Shown here piece by piece: positions 10,526 to 19,699 of a DNA stretch of 64,000 bases (the first letter of the stretch is position 1; each line of letters starts with the position of its first letter). Origin of the DNA: an uncultured Verrucomicrobia subdivision 3 bacterium (GTDB lineage: Bacteria > Verrucomicrobiota > Verrucomicrobiia > Limisphaerales > UBA11358); assembly GCA_903850425.1 (NCBI GenBank), contig CAINLR010000070.1, positions 1 to 64,000 on the forward strand. Reading direction: 5' to 3'. A program made the translations under genes and the position numbers. The notes beneath the pieces are model-generated. The model was not told where the DNA came from. It saw nothing but the letters and a program-made list of their open reading frames with translations, and made no database searches.

Positions 10526-13500
10526 ATGAAACTCTATTCTCACTTTAACAAGATAACGACGATGCGATGTCGATGGCTCATGCCGCTGGTGGCTGGCGTT
10601 GGTCTCTGGCTCCATCCGATTGTGGTTTGTGGTCAAACCTACAATCTTCGATCGGTCAAAGGCATCGAGGCGTTCAATGGTTCAACTGGCGCAAAGGAAC
10701 TGCTCAGCAAAAATGGCTTCGTGGTCGCCGACCCGTCATTCAAACAGATTTTCGAGGCTTACATCAAAGCTCCTCAAACCGAAGCGCCTTCTGAGAAAGC
10801 CCCCATGGGCGGCTCTCTGCCATCGTATATCACGCCGGATTCGGCATGGCACACTTACCATGTCCTGCTGGAAGAAGGCGTGAAGAGCATGGAGGAAATC
10901 CAAAGCAAACGGTTGCGCACTTTTTCGCAACGCCTGCTGGCATCGGCGACCAATTCCAGCAACAGCGCCGGAGATTTGATCCTGTTCGCTTCCGTCGGCC
11001 TTGCGTTGCAGGACGAACAATTTCGGCAAGCGTTGGCACCAGCGGCAAAACAGATCGTGGAGGGATTACGCAAGGGCTCCACACCCGTGGTCGTGCCCAT
11101 CGGATTTGAATTGTCGCCAGCTCAATTTCGCGCGCAAAGTTTTTACACCCAATCTCCGGAACTGAGTGATTATTTTGCGGCCCGGCAATGGTATGCCAGC
11201 GTGGTATTCCGCCTGGCAAATCCGCGCGAAACCAGACTTGCTCTTACTCTCACGTCGGTCATCAACGCCGATCCCGAATTGCTGGCGTTATGGCGGCAAC
11301 TGTCCGAGCCATTCGACGCGTTTTTGGGGCCGGCCGAAGACGGCACGGTTCGCGAATATGGCGACGTTGCAACCGTTGTGCTAGGCAGCACCAATATTCA
11401 AATCACCCCGATTTCTGAGGCGCAGCTCCTTGCCATCCAAAAAAAGCTGGAATCTCAACTGCCGTTGCCGCAAATGAGCGATCAACTGGTGTCGCCGGCA
11501 CAATACGTTGAATTTGCCAAGCAGACCCGCGGCTTTCGTTTGCTGCCTCCGCGCCGCCTACCGGACGCCGTCTGTTTCCACAACACGGTGGATCCGAAGA
11601 TTCCCGGGCGCGAGTTTCCTTCTGGCTTAGATTTTCTGGCTGCATCGCCGGAACTGACCTCGCCAGCGGCCCGGCGGGCAGTGCAAAGTGAATTTGGAAA
11701 AACCATCGGCGATCAAATTCTTAAAGCGGATTGTGGCCCGCTGCCGGACTCGCTACATGGCGAGGCGATGCGCTTGTTGGCGACGCTGCAAAAGCCATTG
11801 CCCGCAACCGCGCCCAAACCATTGCGCACGGAGGCTTGGTCGGACTTGCAACTCTGGACACAGATGGGGGCTTGGGCGGAGCAGCGGCACACCTGGGCAT
11901 TGCACACGAAGATGACGGTGATGGTCATGGGCATTATTTCGCCGCCGCGAGGCATGGTGGCGCCATATCCTGATTTCTTCTCCGGTCTGGCCAAATTGAC
12001 GCGGCAAACCGCGGCTGCGTTTGATAAGGGTGGGTTTGGCCAAACCTTTGAAATCAAGCCCGTCGCCGCAGAGTTGCTGACGAAGCTGGAACTGTCGCAG
12101 AAAATATCCGCCTCCCGGGATGAGAAGGATATGGAGGAGAACTCCGCCAAGCTGGTGCAGTTCGGGCAATTTTACCAAAGCTATTACGAGAAACACCGGG
12201 CCGAATTTGAAACCAACCGGTCGCGCGAAGCCAATAAAAGTATCGAAAGCGATTTGGTGGCGATGGCCCAGCGCTGTGCGGTAAATGGAACCACCAACGC
12301 GGCCGACATTGAAACGCTTCGTCTGTACTACGATTCCCGGCAGAACATCTCCCGCCTGCTGAACGAATATGCCCCGGTTTGCGACCGCCTCGCCGCTCTG
12401 GCCACGAAGTCCCTGACCGGAGAAGCCTTGACGGAGGATGACGGTAAATGGATCGAGAACTACGGCGTCACGCTCGCGGGCTTTAGTTTTTATTACGGCA
12501 ATTCCTACGAGGTCCCCCGCGATGATTTTCCGATGGTGACGCGGGTTTTCTCCAGTCCGCTGACGAGTTCCCTGCTGTATGCCGGAATTGCCCGGCCGCA
12601 AGCGCTTTATGTGATCATCCCTCAGGGCAAAACTTTGCAGTTGTATCGCGGCGCCGTGCTCACCTATCGCGAGTTTGTCCGGCCGAGTGATCCGTTGCTG
12701 GACGACGACGCCTGGCGGGAAATGATTTTCAAGGGCCAGACGCCGCCACCCCCGCCGTTTACACGCAGTTTCTATGCAGAAACCAGCGTTGGCGAATTGC
12801 TCAATCGCCTACACGCCCAAGCCGGAAGTGAAAACGCCAATTATGGCGACACGCAGGACATCCTCTTCCAGATTGGCTCCAGAGCGACGGAGAAAGATTT
12901 TCCAGCCCTGTTCAATGTGCTGACCCACATCAAGGGGGACGAGCAAGGCGACGTGGTGGACGGCATAGCGGAGATTATCGGCAACTTGTCATGGCAGACA
13001 CGCCAGAAACAGATGGTCGAGCTGCTGGCTTCGCCGGACACCATCTTGGCCAAGGCGATGGCCCGCATCTTCATCGAACAGCCCGCATCATTGGACACGA
13101 CATTGTTAACGGCTGGATATGCACATCAATCGCCACGCACACGACGGATCTATTGTGCCATCCTGAGTCATCAGCCCCACCAGACCGAGGCCACGCGTAA
13201 GCTGCTCTTGCAGGCAATGCAGGATCCGGTGGCTGGGGTGCGCTGGCAGGCGGCGCTGGGACTGGGCAAAGTGGGTGGGAATGACCCGCAAATCCAGACA
13301 GCCTTGTTGACGGCGGTGAACGATACGAACCAGTTCGTCGGTGCGGTCGCGGCATATTCACTGACCCGTTTGGGGGCGACCAATGCGGCGCCCGCCCTGT
13401 TCGAAAAATTAAAGGTGACGCTGGCAACCAACAACACTCCGATTGACCCGTTGGCGGGCCAAGCTGCTGAGATTCGGCAAGAGTTTCAAGGCGATGAAAA

Positions 13501-14089
13501 CCATGCGGTCCATGTGCTCGATACTGACAACATGGGGTTGCGGTTGTATGTGAACGCCGAGGTCACCGCCAACGTTCGTAAGCGGGCTGTCATGAGATTG
13601 CCGCCCAGGCCCTTTGATTTGCCGATCCACAATTATGACTTGGCCTACGCACTGATTGAAGCGCTGGGTAATTTGCGATACGCACCGGCAACGGATGAGT
13701 TATTCAAGCTGTCCGGCACCGATTATGAGGGTGTGGCCACTTCGGCGCTGGGAAAACTTGCGCCCGCACGTCTGACCGATCAGCTCTTGACCACCGCCAA
13801 GGATAAGCAGCTGGACAGCTACCTGCGGGAGAAAGCGCTGGTCACCTTGTGCAACATCCAAGCCACTAATTGTGTCCGTGATCTGGTCCCGCTGCTGGAC
13901 GACACCACGCCGATTGTGTATTCGCCACCCATGCGGCTGGGAACGAAGTGGCAGGTTTGTGATCGGGCTGCAGTGACCATTGCGACTCTGCTGGGCTGGG
14001 AGAATCGAATGGCCCCTGTGTATTTTCCCCAGCAGAAGCGCGATGAGACCATGACGCGAGTGCGAGACTGGGCAAAGCAAAGTCCATGA
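10526..14089 (+). CDS. DUF3160 protein with C-terminal HEAT repeats
   Basis: A large secreted or surface protein of about 1187 residues. The N-terminus has a signal peptide (hydrophobic stretch ending near VVCGQ). The central part matches DUF3160 by its typical pattern LLSKNGFVVADPSFKQIFEAY and ITPDSAWHTYHVLLEEG. Its function is unknown. The last ~350 residues are HEAT-like repeats (LLLQAMQDPVAGVRWQAALG, FVGAVAAYSLTRLG). I take the ATG at 10526 (MKLYSHF); 10562 is an alternative that gives a cleaner signal peptide. It follows two other genes closely and probably shares their transcript. Confidence 0.8.
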   Translation: MKLYSHFNKITTMRCRWLMPLVAGVGLWLHPIVVCGQTYNLRSVKGIEAFNGSTGAKELLSKNGFVVADPSFKQIFEAYIKAPQTEAPSEKAPMGGSLPSYITPDSAWHTYHVLLEEGVKSMEEIQSKRLRTFSQRLLASATNSSNSAGDLILFASVGLALQDEQFRQALAPAAKQIVEGLRKGSTPVVVPIGFELSPAQFRAQSFYTQSPELSDYFAARQWYASVVFRLANPRETRLALTLTSVINADPELLALWRQLSEPFDAFLGPAEDGTVREYGDVATVVLGSTNIQITPISEAQLLAIQKKLESQLPLPQMSDQLVSPAQYVEFAKQTRGFRLLPPRRLPDAVCFHNTVDPKIPGREFPSGLDFLAASPELTSPAARRAVQSEFGKTIGDQILKADCGPLPDSLHGEAMRLLATLQKPLPATAPKPLRTEAWSDLQLWTQMGAWAEQRHTWALHTKMTVMVMGIISPPRGMVAPYPDFFSGLAKLTRQTAAAFDKGGFGQTFEIKPVAAELLTKLELSQKISASRDEKDMEENSAKLVQFGQFYQSYYEKHRAEFETNRSREANKSIESDLVAMAQRCAVNGTTNAADIETLRLYYDSRQNISRLLNEYAPVCDRLAALATKSLTGEALTEDDGKWIENYGVTLAGFSFYYGNSYEVPRDDFPMVTRVFSSPLTSSLLYAGIARPQALYVIIPQGKTLQLYRGAVLTYREFVRPSDPLLDDDAWREMIFKGQTPPPPPFTRSFYAETSVGELLNRLHAQAGSENANYGDTQDILFQIGSRATEKDFPALFNVLTHIKGDEQGDVVDGIAEIIGNLSWQTRQKQMVELLASPDTILAKAMARIFIEQPASLDTTLLTAGYAHQSPRTRRIYCAILSHQPHQTEATRKLLLQAMQDPVAGVRWQAALGLGKVGGNDPQIQTALLTAVNDTNQFVGAVAAYSLTRLGATNAAPALFEKLKVTLATNNTPIDPLAGQAAEIRQEFQGDENHAVHVLDTDNMGLRLYVNAEVTANVRKRAVMRLPPRPFDLPIHNYDLAYALIEALGNLRYAPATDELFKLSGTDYEGVATSALGKLAPARLTDQLLTTAKDKQLDSYLREKALVTLCNIQATNCVRDLVPLLDDTTPIVYSPPMRLGTKWQVCDRAAVTIATLLGWENRMAPVYFPQQKRDETMTRVRDWAKQSP

Positions 14090-14106
14090 CAACGACCAGC
14101 GATGCT

Positions 14107-14484
14107 TCACGATGAAGCAACCGGCTGTTGAGCGGCGAGCTGGTAACGAATGGCCGCCGTCTTCCCGGTGCGGACGATACAGCCAGCTTTAACCAGCCGA
14201 TCCAGGCGGCGGAAAGCCGTCGTTTTGGGAATACTCAGGCCGCGTTGAACGTCACGAGGAGACGCACTTCCGACCCGGCTGATATATTTCAAGACATCCG
14301 TCTCCGATTCATCACCATCAAAGACACGCTCGGCCTGCTCGACTGCCGCAGTTGCGGTCGGAATAAACTCCGCCTTGCGCTTCGCCTCAGCTTCGCGGAG
14401 CAACATCAACGATACCCCTTTCGAAAGAAGCGCACCGATTCGCTGAACGCGTTCGGTTCGTGTCATATGTATATTCAGATTCAT
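14107..14484 (-). CDS. Winged-helix regulator, copy 2
   Basis: A 125-residue paralogue of the regulator at 7658-8044. The most conserved block is RVGSASPRDVQRG followed by IPKTTAFRRLDRLVKAG and RTGKTAAIRY, which should form the winged helix-turn-helix. The N-terminal part (LLSKGVSLMLLREAEAKRK) is also shared. The gene is convergent with the DUF3160 gene, 17 nt apart. Its start lies 20 nt downstream of a nested inverted repeat matching the one upstream of copy 1. The two copies lie in the same orientation 6.4 kb apart, bracketing the HEAT/DUF3160 genes. Confidence 0.75.
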   Translation of the reverse strand: MNLNIHMTRTERVQRIGALLSKGVSLMLLREAEAKRKAEFIPTATAAVEQAERVFDGDESETDVLKYISRVGSASPRDVQRGLSIPKTTAFRRLDRLVKAGCIVRTGKTAAIRYQLAAQQPVASS

Positions 14485-14503
14485 ACGACTGTCCCATTTA
14501 TAC

Positions 14504-14551
14504 GGCGCAACCGGTGCAGCGAAGACGCGAAGCGTCTGGACCGATTGCGCC
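14504..14551 (-). promoter_or_regulatory. Nested inverted repeat upstream of regulator copy 2
   Basis: The outer arms are GGCGCAACCGGT (14504-14515) and ACCGATTGCGCC (14540-14551), with one mismatch. The inner stem AGACGC (14523-14528) pairs perfectly with GCGTCT (14532-14537) around a GAA loop. Compared with copy 1, an outer G-C pair of the inner stem has become A-T, so pairing is kept although sequence changed. Position relative to the start codon is the same as in copy 1. Confidence 0.6.
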
Positions 14552-14857
14552 TCAAAATCTCCTCTCCACTACGTGTTGTTCCAACACGTCCTGATACTGA
14601 AATAAACATCAAGCGCGCGTCCGCGCATTTCAGCGAAATCAAGTTGCAGCCGGTCAGTTCTAGGGGGGTGGTTTGAGGCGTGATGCACGCTGTGCAACTT
14701 GCATTTTCATTTGCCACATATTCTTTGGGGTCAAGCGGCACACCCGGCTTACCACCGTGTTGGTCTTGGCGGTGGATACACAGACATTGCCGGCCTGCAT
14801 CTCCAGCCAAATTGCCGGGTGCCATCAATGTTGTGTTCAATGTTTTCATGGTTTGGG
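14552..14857. other. Stretch between regulator 2 and the island, no secure gene
   Basis: A minus-strand open frame with an ATG at 14849 (MKTLNTTLMAPG) runs through this stretch and contains CTACI and PEGylation-unrelated Cys residues, but it lacks a ribosome-binding site. Its 3' end reads through the hairpin upstream of the regulator, so it is probably not real as a whole. A short gene at 14650-14849 cannot be excluded. The stretch marks the left side of the accessory island; I see no direct repeat or attachment site. Confidence 0.3.
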
Positions 14858-17188
14858 TTAGTCCCCATAGTTCTTCGGATCGGCTTTTTTGCCGGGTTGA
14901 ATCAAATGTTGTATGCCCGCCACTTGAGGAGCGATAGAGCCCAAGCGGCGACCCAGGGGATCGCACACCGCCAACACGACGCGGTTGGTGTCGTCTTTTT
15001 TGAGCAGGCCGGGCTGGCACAAGGCTTCGTGCAATCCTTTGGCTTTGGTCAATTCGTCAGGCTCAGTGCGGAGTTGGGACCAGGCGCTGTTCAAGGCGGC
15101 AATGATTTTCGGGTCGCGCAGTTTGTCCCGGGTTCGTATCCACAGCCTGGTATCAAGACGTGCCACGCCGGTGAACAGTTGAGCGGCGTTGTGTTCCTCC
15201 GCGCTAAGGGCCGAAGTCTCTGGTGTCGGCAGTTCCATATCCAGCCCGAGCGAGGCGAGCTCGGATCGGATGCTGGCGGCTTGGACGACAAACCGTGGAC
15301 GATACTCGAGCAGTGTGATGGACTGGGATCCAGCGCTTAGAATGAATCTCCCGGAATGTTTTTTACGTTCAGGTTTGAGGCCCAGCGCTGAAAACTTATC
15401 GGTGGCGTCGAGGATGGCTCGCAGATCCTGGTCTTGCTGCACGGCTTTCTTCGCCAGTGACAGCAAAAACATTTCCTCACTGCTCCAGTCGAACGCGACC
15501 GGTGCTGCTACTGGAACCGGTGTGATGACCTTGACTGGAGCCTTCGTGTTGACGTTGGTGTTGATGGTGGGGCTGATGGTGGGACTGACGTTGGTGTTGG
15601 CGCGGGGTTTTGAAGGAGGCACACGCGGGACAACAGTGGACGACTTTTTAGGTGCGCAGTCCTGCTCCAGTCCGAGAACCTTCGGTCCGATGGTGCCCAT
15701 GCGTTGAGCCATGGGATCACATACTGCAAACACGATGCGATTGACCTCGATCCAGTTGAGCTGGCGGCTCTGCATCAATGCCCAGTGGAGCCGCTTGGCT
15801 TTCACCAACTCATCGGGTTCGGTGGCGAGGTGTGGCCACTCACGTTGGAGCACCGATAGAATCGGTGGCTGCTTGAGCTTGTTACGGGTCTCAAGCCAGA
15901 GCCCCTCTCTGAGGTGCGCCAGGACGGTGAATTTCCGCGCGGCTTGATGCTCCCCTTCGTTGATGGGAGTGACCATGGTTGCCGGCGGGGTCACCGCCAG
16001 ACCCATCACGTCGAGTTCGTGTCGCACGCAGGCAGATTGCAGAAGGAACAACGGGCGATAATTGGGCAGGGTGATGGACTTCTCACCCTCACGGAGTGTT
16101 GCCGTGCCGTTGTTGTAATCTTCCTTCCACACCAGGCCCAGCGCGGCAAACTGCTCATTGGCGTTTGATATTTTATACAATTGCTGGCCATGGCGGGCGA
16201 CCCTTAGCCCAAGAGATAAGAGAAAATCTTCCTCGCTATTCCAGTTCAGTGCGACCGTTGGTGCGCAAGACAGGGTGATGGCTTTCTCGACGGACTTGGC
16301 GGGTTCGACGGTCCGTGTGGCCGGAATAATCAGCGCGGGCGGCATGATTATTTTGCTCTGGCGATATTCGACCGCGAGCGCCACTTCCTCGACCAATCCC
16401 GGCAAGCTGACAGTGAATCCGGAATTTCTCCGGGTCATCCCCAAGTCCAGGGAATTCAGGATCGGGCGGCGGATGCGAACGACCTCGTTGTCTCCCGTCG
16501 AGACGAGGTCGTAGCCGAAGAGTTTGACACCTTTGATGATCTGGTGCACCGAGGTGGGCGGCGTTGGCAGACACGCCAGCTGTTCGCAAAGATAGAGGCT
16601 GCCGCCGGCGGCGTGGCGTTGCTGCTTCACATCCTCCACTGAGGGAATCAGGTTCAGGCCTTTAGTTTTGCGCTCGAGGTTGAGTTCGCTGATGATGTAG
16701 TTGAAGAGCTCGCAGAATTGTCCCCACATGTTTTGGTTCCGGTCGCGCAGCAAAACGGGGATGCCACCAATGTCCAAAACGCTGGAAAATATGATGTTGA
16801 AATCAGCGCCTTTCTGTCGTCCATAGGAGACCCAGGGCGGAATGTGCCAGTTGTGGATCCCGATGGTTTTATCTAGAAAATTTTGGACGGTGCGGTCCAC
16901 GAAGTCGCGCTCGTGATCCAACAGCAGCACTCCATCCGCGAAGCGCGGCATCGCCCAATAGGCAATGTTTTCTACGTCGGTGTCGCCCGCGAGGACGCTG
17001 GCCTGTTTATACCAGGCAACCCGGTCTTCGCAGTCTTTGGCGAAGCTGTCCAACGTCGTATTCCCCATGCAAATCAGGTTTGTCAGGAGATAATTCAGGT
17101 GGTCGAGATCCTTTTTGTCCTTCAAATATTTCTTTTTCTTCGCCACCGCTTTTTCGGTTTTCAGCGCGTAGATGGTTGTGATGGCCAT
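14858..17188 (-). CDS. Large unknown island protein with a duplicated domain
   Basis: A 776-residue protein of unknown function. The N-terminal ~300 residues match nothing I recognise. Residues about 314-508 and 566-765 are two copies of one ~200-residue domain: compare NWNSEEDFLLSLGLRV with DWSSEEMFLLSLAKKA, YRPLFLLQSACVRHEL with YRPRFVVQAASIRSEL, and VFAVCDPMAQRMGTIGP with VLAVCDPLGRRLGSIAP. A Pro/Thr/Asn-rich linker separates them. It is the last gene of a five-gene minus-strand unit beginning at 19699. Its place just after a MobC-like gene is where a relaxase would often be, but no relaxase motif (HUH or metal-binding histidine triad) is visible. Confidence 0.7.
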   Translation of the reverse strand: MAITTIYALKTEKAVAKKKKYLKDKKDLDHLNYLLTNLICMGNTTLDSFAKDCEDRVAWYKQASVLAGDTDVENIAYWAMPRFADGVLLLDHERDFVDRTVQNFLDKTIGIHNWHIPPWVSYGRQKGADFNIIFSSVLDIGGIPVLLRDRNQNMWGQFCELFNYIISELNLERKTKGLNLIPSVEDVKQQRHAAGGSLYLCEQLACLPTPPTSVHQIIKGVKLFGYDLVSTGDNEVVRIRRPILNSLDLGMTRRNSGFTVSLPGLVEEVALAVEYRQSKIIMPPALIIPATRTVEPAKSVEKAITLSCAPTVALNWNSEEDFLLSLGLRVARHGQQLYKISNANEQFAALGLVWKEDYNNGTATLREGEKSITLPNYRPLFLLQSACVRHELDVMGLAVTPPATMVTPINEGEHQAARKFTVLAHLREGLWLETRNKLKQPPILSVLQREWPHLATEPDELVKAKRLHWALMQSRQLNWIEVNRIVFAVCDPMAQRMGTIGPKVLGLEQDCAPKKSSTVVPRVPPSKPRANTNVSPTISPTINTNVNTKAPVKVITPVPVAAPVAFDWSSEEMFLLSLAKKAVQQDQDLRAILDATDKFSALGLKPERKKHSGRFILSAGSQSITLLEYRPRFVVQAASIRSELASLGLDMELPTPETSALSAEEHNAAQLFTGVARLDTRLWIRTRDKLRDPKIIAALNSAWSQLRTEPDELTKAKGLHEALCQPGLLKKDDTNRVVLAVCDPLGRRLGSIAPQVAGIQHLIQPGKKADPKNYGD

Positions 17189-17223
17189 AAAAAATGTGTT
17201 GTTGAGCGCGTTATAGGTGTGGG

Positions 17224-17787
17224 TTAACTGCCGGATGGATCGGTTTTGCCCGGATCGGCCAGGATGTTCAGCGCGACCAAATATTTGGCGATGTCCAGCG
17301 CGGTGGAATTACCTCCGGTTGGCGTGGCGGTGCTGCCCATGACTGACGGCAGAAGCGCCTGGGCTCCCTTAATAGAATCCGCCAACTTCGGATGGGGATG
17401 CAGGCCGGCCCAGACACCACCTAACTGATCCCGCGTGGCGATGGCGCGGGCGCGCAATTCCCCCACACGATCCAGGGTGGCCGCACCGGCAAAAACCTTG
17501 CCGACGAGAGTCGCCTGGTTGCTGCGGCGGGCAATCGAATGCCACAGCGAATTCAGACGGGCAATGAGCTGGGTCAGGCTGGCCGCCAGCAGCTGGAACT
17601 CGCGGGCGCGGATGAGGGGGCGGGCGCTGGTGTTCACGAGCTGGTTCGCCAACATTTGATCGGCGAGCTGGCTTTCGGTGCAATGCAGATCCTTGGCGCG
17701 CCATTTCAATTCATTTTTCGTGTTGGTGCGGACCTTCACCGTGAAGCGGTGCGCGTTCTTTTTTAATTTTTTTTGGTGGCGGCTCAT
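17224..17787 (-). CDS. MobC-like ribbon-helix-helix protein (putative)
   Basis: 187 residues. The N-terminal RFTVKVRTNTKNELKWRAKD, then LHCTESQLADQMLANQL, fits a ribbon-helix-helix fold: one beta strand and two helices. It is followed by a helical region with LTQLIARLNSLWHSIARRSN, resembling the 'L-NLNQIA--N' region of MobC-type relaxosome accessory proteins. These bind near the transfer origin and help the relaxase. The match is only by pattern. The N-terminus is strongly basic (SRHQKKLKKNAHR). It overlaps the upstream gene by 4 nt and precedes the 776-residue unknown protein by 35 nt. Confidence 0.5.
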   Translation of the reverse strand: MSRHQKKLKKNAHRFTVKVRTNTKNELKWRAKDLHCTESQLADQMLANQLVNTSARPLIRAREFQLLAASLTQLIARLNSLWHSIARRSNQATLVGKVFAGAATLDRVGELRARAIATRDQLGGVWAGLHPHPKLADSIKGAQALLPSVMGSTATPTGGNSTALDIAKYLVALNILADPGKTDPSGS

Positions 17788-18350
17788 GATGGCGAAACAG
17801 GTTTGAATTGCTTGGGCAGGGAGATCGCGCCCGAGCGCAGCGCCAGGCTGGCGAGTTTGATTTTTTCTTCCGTCAGCCCCTCCATCGGCATGCCGGGACC
17901 GAGCGTGCGCCCGACGGCGGCGGCGGCGCGGGCATGGAGATCGGCGAAAGCGCTGGCCGTGGATTTAGCTTCGCAGGCGATGGCCTGGCTGGCCGTGTTC
18001 AAGGCCGGCTCCAGCATTTCAAGGTCGGCTTTAAATATCTTCCAGTGCAGGTATGACTCATCGCCATCGGCCTGGACTTTTTCCAAAACGCGGCGCGCGC
18101 GCGCCCGGTGGCGCCCCAGCCGGCGCGTGAGATTCTTGAGATTGCCGACGGCATCAATCAGCGGAGATTCCAAGGGCAACTCCTGAATTTGGCGTTCGAT
18201 CAGGGCTCCTCCGCTTTGGCGCAGGGAGGGCTGGACCAAACGGCCGGGCTTCCCGGCGAGGGCGTCATTGGCGGCCTTCGCGTCGGCCTTGGCCTGCCGC
18301 GCGAGCGCGGAGGCCAAGGCTTTGGTGGAGTGGATGCTGACGTTGCTCAT
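17784..18350 (-). CDS. Unknown helical protein of the island
   Basis: 188 residues, Ala-rich and probably almost all helical, with a basic middle section (LTRRLGRHRARARRVLEK) and an Ala-rich region (FADLHARAAAAVGRTLG). No family recognised. Its stop overlaps the start of the MobC-like gene by ATGA, so the two proteins are probably made in a fixed ratio and may work together. It is the third gene of the five-gene unit. Confidence 0.65.
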   Translation of the reverse strand: MSNVSIHSTKALASALARQAKADAKAANDALAGKPGRLVQPSLRQSGGALIERQIQELPLESPLIDAVGNLKNLTRRLGRHRARARRVLEKVQADGDESYLHWKIFKADLEMLEPALNTASQAIACEAKSTASAFADLHARAAAAVGRTLGPGMPMEGLTEEKIKLASLALRSGAISLPKQFKPVSPS

Positions 18351-18376
18351 TTGATTTTACAACGGGGTTTACAGTC

Positions 18377-18982
18377 TCAGCGCAGAACCGAATCCGGGTG
18401 AACGCTCTTTCCAGAGAGTATCCCCTTGCGGAGATTCTCTGGCAGTTGCAAGAACTGCTCGAACCCGGTGGTCAGTGCCCAGGCCAGAAAACGGGCGAGG
18501 TTTTTCTTGTTGTTGAGGCCCAAGACGCCGAGCAGCTGGGTCACGCGGGCACGGGCGGGTCTGCAGCTGCTGACGTTTTTGTCACTGCCCATCACCGGGC
18601 GGGCGGCCGGGCGGGTGACGACCAACTGTGTGGCGGGGCGTGTCATCGCAACCCCCGGCAAGCCGGATTTGGCACCGGTGAGCAGGTCTAGCATTTCGCC
18701 GGGCGTCAGGCGGCGCTGGTTGACGACTTTGCCCTGCTTGTCGAGAACGGGAACAAACGTTCCCATGATGTCGCTGGTCACTTGATTCACCGCCCACTCG
18801 GCAACGCGATTGCAGGCCTGGGGCGTGTTGGTGAGACCTTCGGCCAATAGCTCAACTTTGAGGTTGAGCGCCGGCTCCTTGGCCTGAGCGAGCGGCAGGT
18901 TTTGCGGGAGCGGTGGCGAGCTGCTGGCTGGTGCCGCCGCCGGCTTGGGCGGTGGCAAGGATGTGTTAGTTAATGTATTCAT
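18377..18982 (-). CDS. Unknown protein with Pro-rich N-terminus
   Basis: 201 residues. The first 35 residues are Pro/Ala/Ser-rich and probably disordered (LPPPKPAAAPASSSPPLPQN). The middle carries RRLTPGEMLDLLTGAKSGLPG, and the C-terminal ~60 residues look like a helical domain (ARVTQLLGVLGLNNKKNLAR). No family recognised. It starts 6 nt after the upstream gene and ends 26 nt before the next one in the same unit. Confidence 0.65.
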   Translation of the reverse strand: MNTLTNTSLPPPKPAAAPASSSPPLPQNLPLAQAKEPALNLKVELLAEGLTNTPQACNRVAEWAVNQVTSDIMGTFVPVLDKQGKVVNQRRLTPGEMLDLLTGAKSGLPGVAMTRPATQLVVTRPAARPVMGSDKNVSSCRPARARVTQLLGVLGLNNKKNLARFLAWALTTGFEQFLQLPENLRKGILSGKSVHPDSVLR

Positions 18983-18988
18983 TGTGTT

Positions 18989-19699
18989 TTACTTTCTTTT
19001 TTGTTGTTTCTTACCGCGCTTAAGGAGGCGGCGGTTTTCCTTTTTTCCGCCGGATGTTTTCCGGTTCGAAACTGTTGTGGCCTTGGTGGTTTCCTTAGCG
19101 GCGCGCATCGCAGTTTGGAGCGCATGAAATTCGGTGGTGACTTCGTCGGAAACGGCGTCCGGTGACGCCTCGACGCGGCGGCGCAAGGCGACAAAAAGTT
19201 CAATAATGATCTGCGCAGGTGATTTTGCTTTCGGATTGCCAAACTCGCGTTGCATCGCCCGCAGAGTGAGGTAGTCATCGGCGATTTTTTTTAATTGGGC
19301 GAAAGTGATATGGTGCAGAGGCGCGGGGTCGCGACGGTAAAATTTCAGGTCACCACTGGGGAGGTATCCGTATTTAAATAAGGACTGCAAAAGCATGCGC
19401 ACCCAGAGGTCTATTTCGCTGCGGCTGGGAAGACCGGGGCAAAGCTCAATCAATCGCTTGATAAATTGACCGATAGTGCGATGTTGCAACCGTGATTTCG
19501 CAATCACCAGCCAGACTGCGAATTGAAGGATGACCAGGAGAAGACTGGCCTGGGTTGGTTTTATTTGTTGGGCCGCGCCGAGGGCACCGCTTTCCAGAAA
19601 GGCAATGATGCTGGTGCCCGGGCTGGGGATGGGGACGAGGCCAAGGTTGGACGACGCCTTTAAGGGCGGGGCTGTCGGTTTCTTTGCTTTATTTTTCAT
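18989..19699 (-). CDS. Unknown basic protein, first gene of the left island unit
   Basis: 236 residues with one hydrophobic stretch (about residues 50-67, ASLLLVILQFAVWLVIA) and a very basic C-terminus (KKENRRLLKRGKKQQKRK) that could bind nucleic acid or membrane phospholipid. No family recognised. It opens the minus-strand unit 19699-14858 and is divergent from the ParB-like gene, with a 195-nt repeat-bearing spacer between them. Confidence 0.65.
   Translation of the reverse strand: MKNKAKKPTAPPLKASSNLGLVPIPSPGTSIIAFLESGALGAAQQIKPTQASLLLVILQFAVWLVIAKSRLQHRTIGQFIKRLIELCPGLPSRSEIDLWVRMLLQSLFKYGYLPSGDLKFYRRDPAPLHHITFAQLKKIADDYLTLRAMQREFGNPKAKSPAQIIIELFVALRRRVEASPDAVSDEVTTEFHALQTAMRAAKETTKATTVSNRKTSGGKKENRRLLKRGKKQQKRK

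Noticed and set aside
14481-14849. Minus-strand small protein starting MKTLNTT
   Set aside because: No ribosome-binding site, and its end is just the translated hairpin upstream of the second regulator; kept only as a remark.
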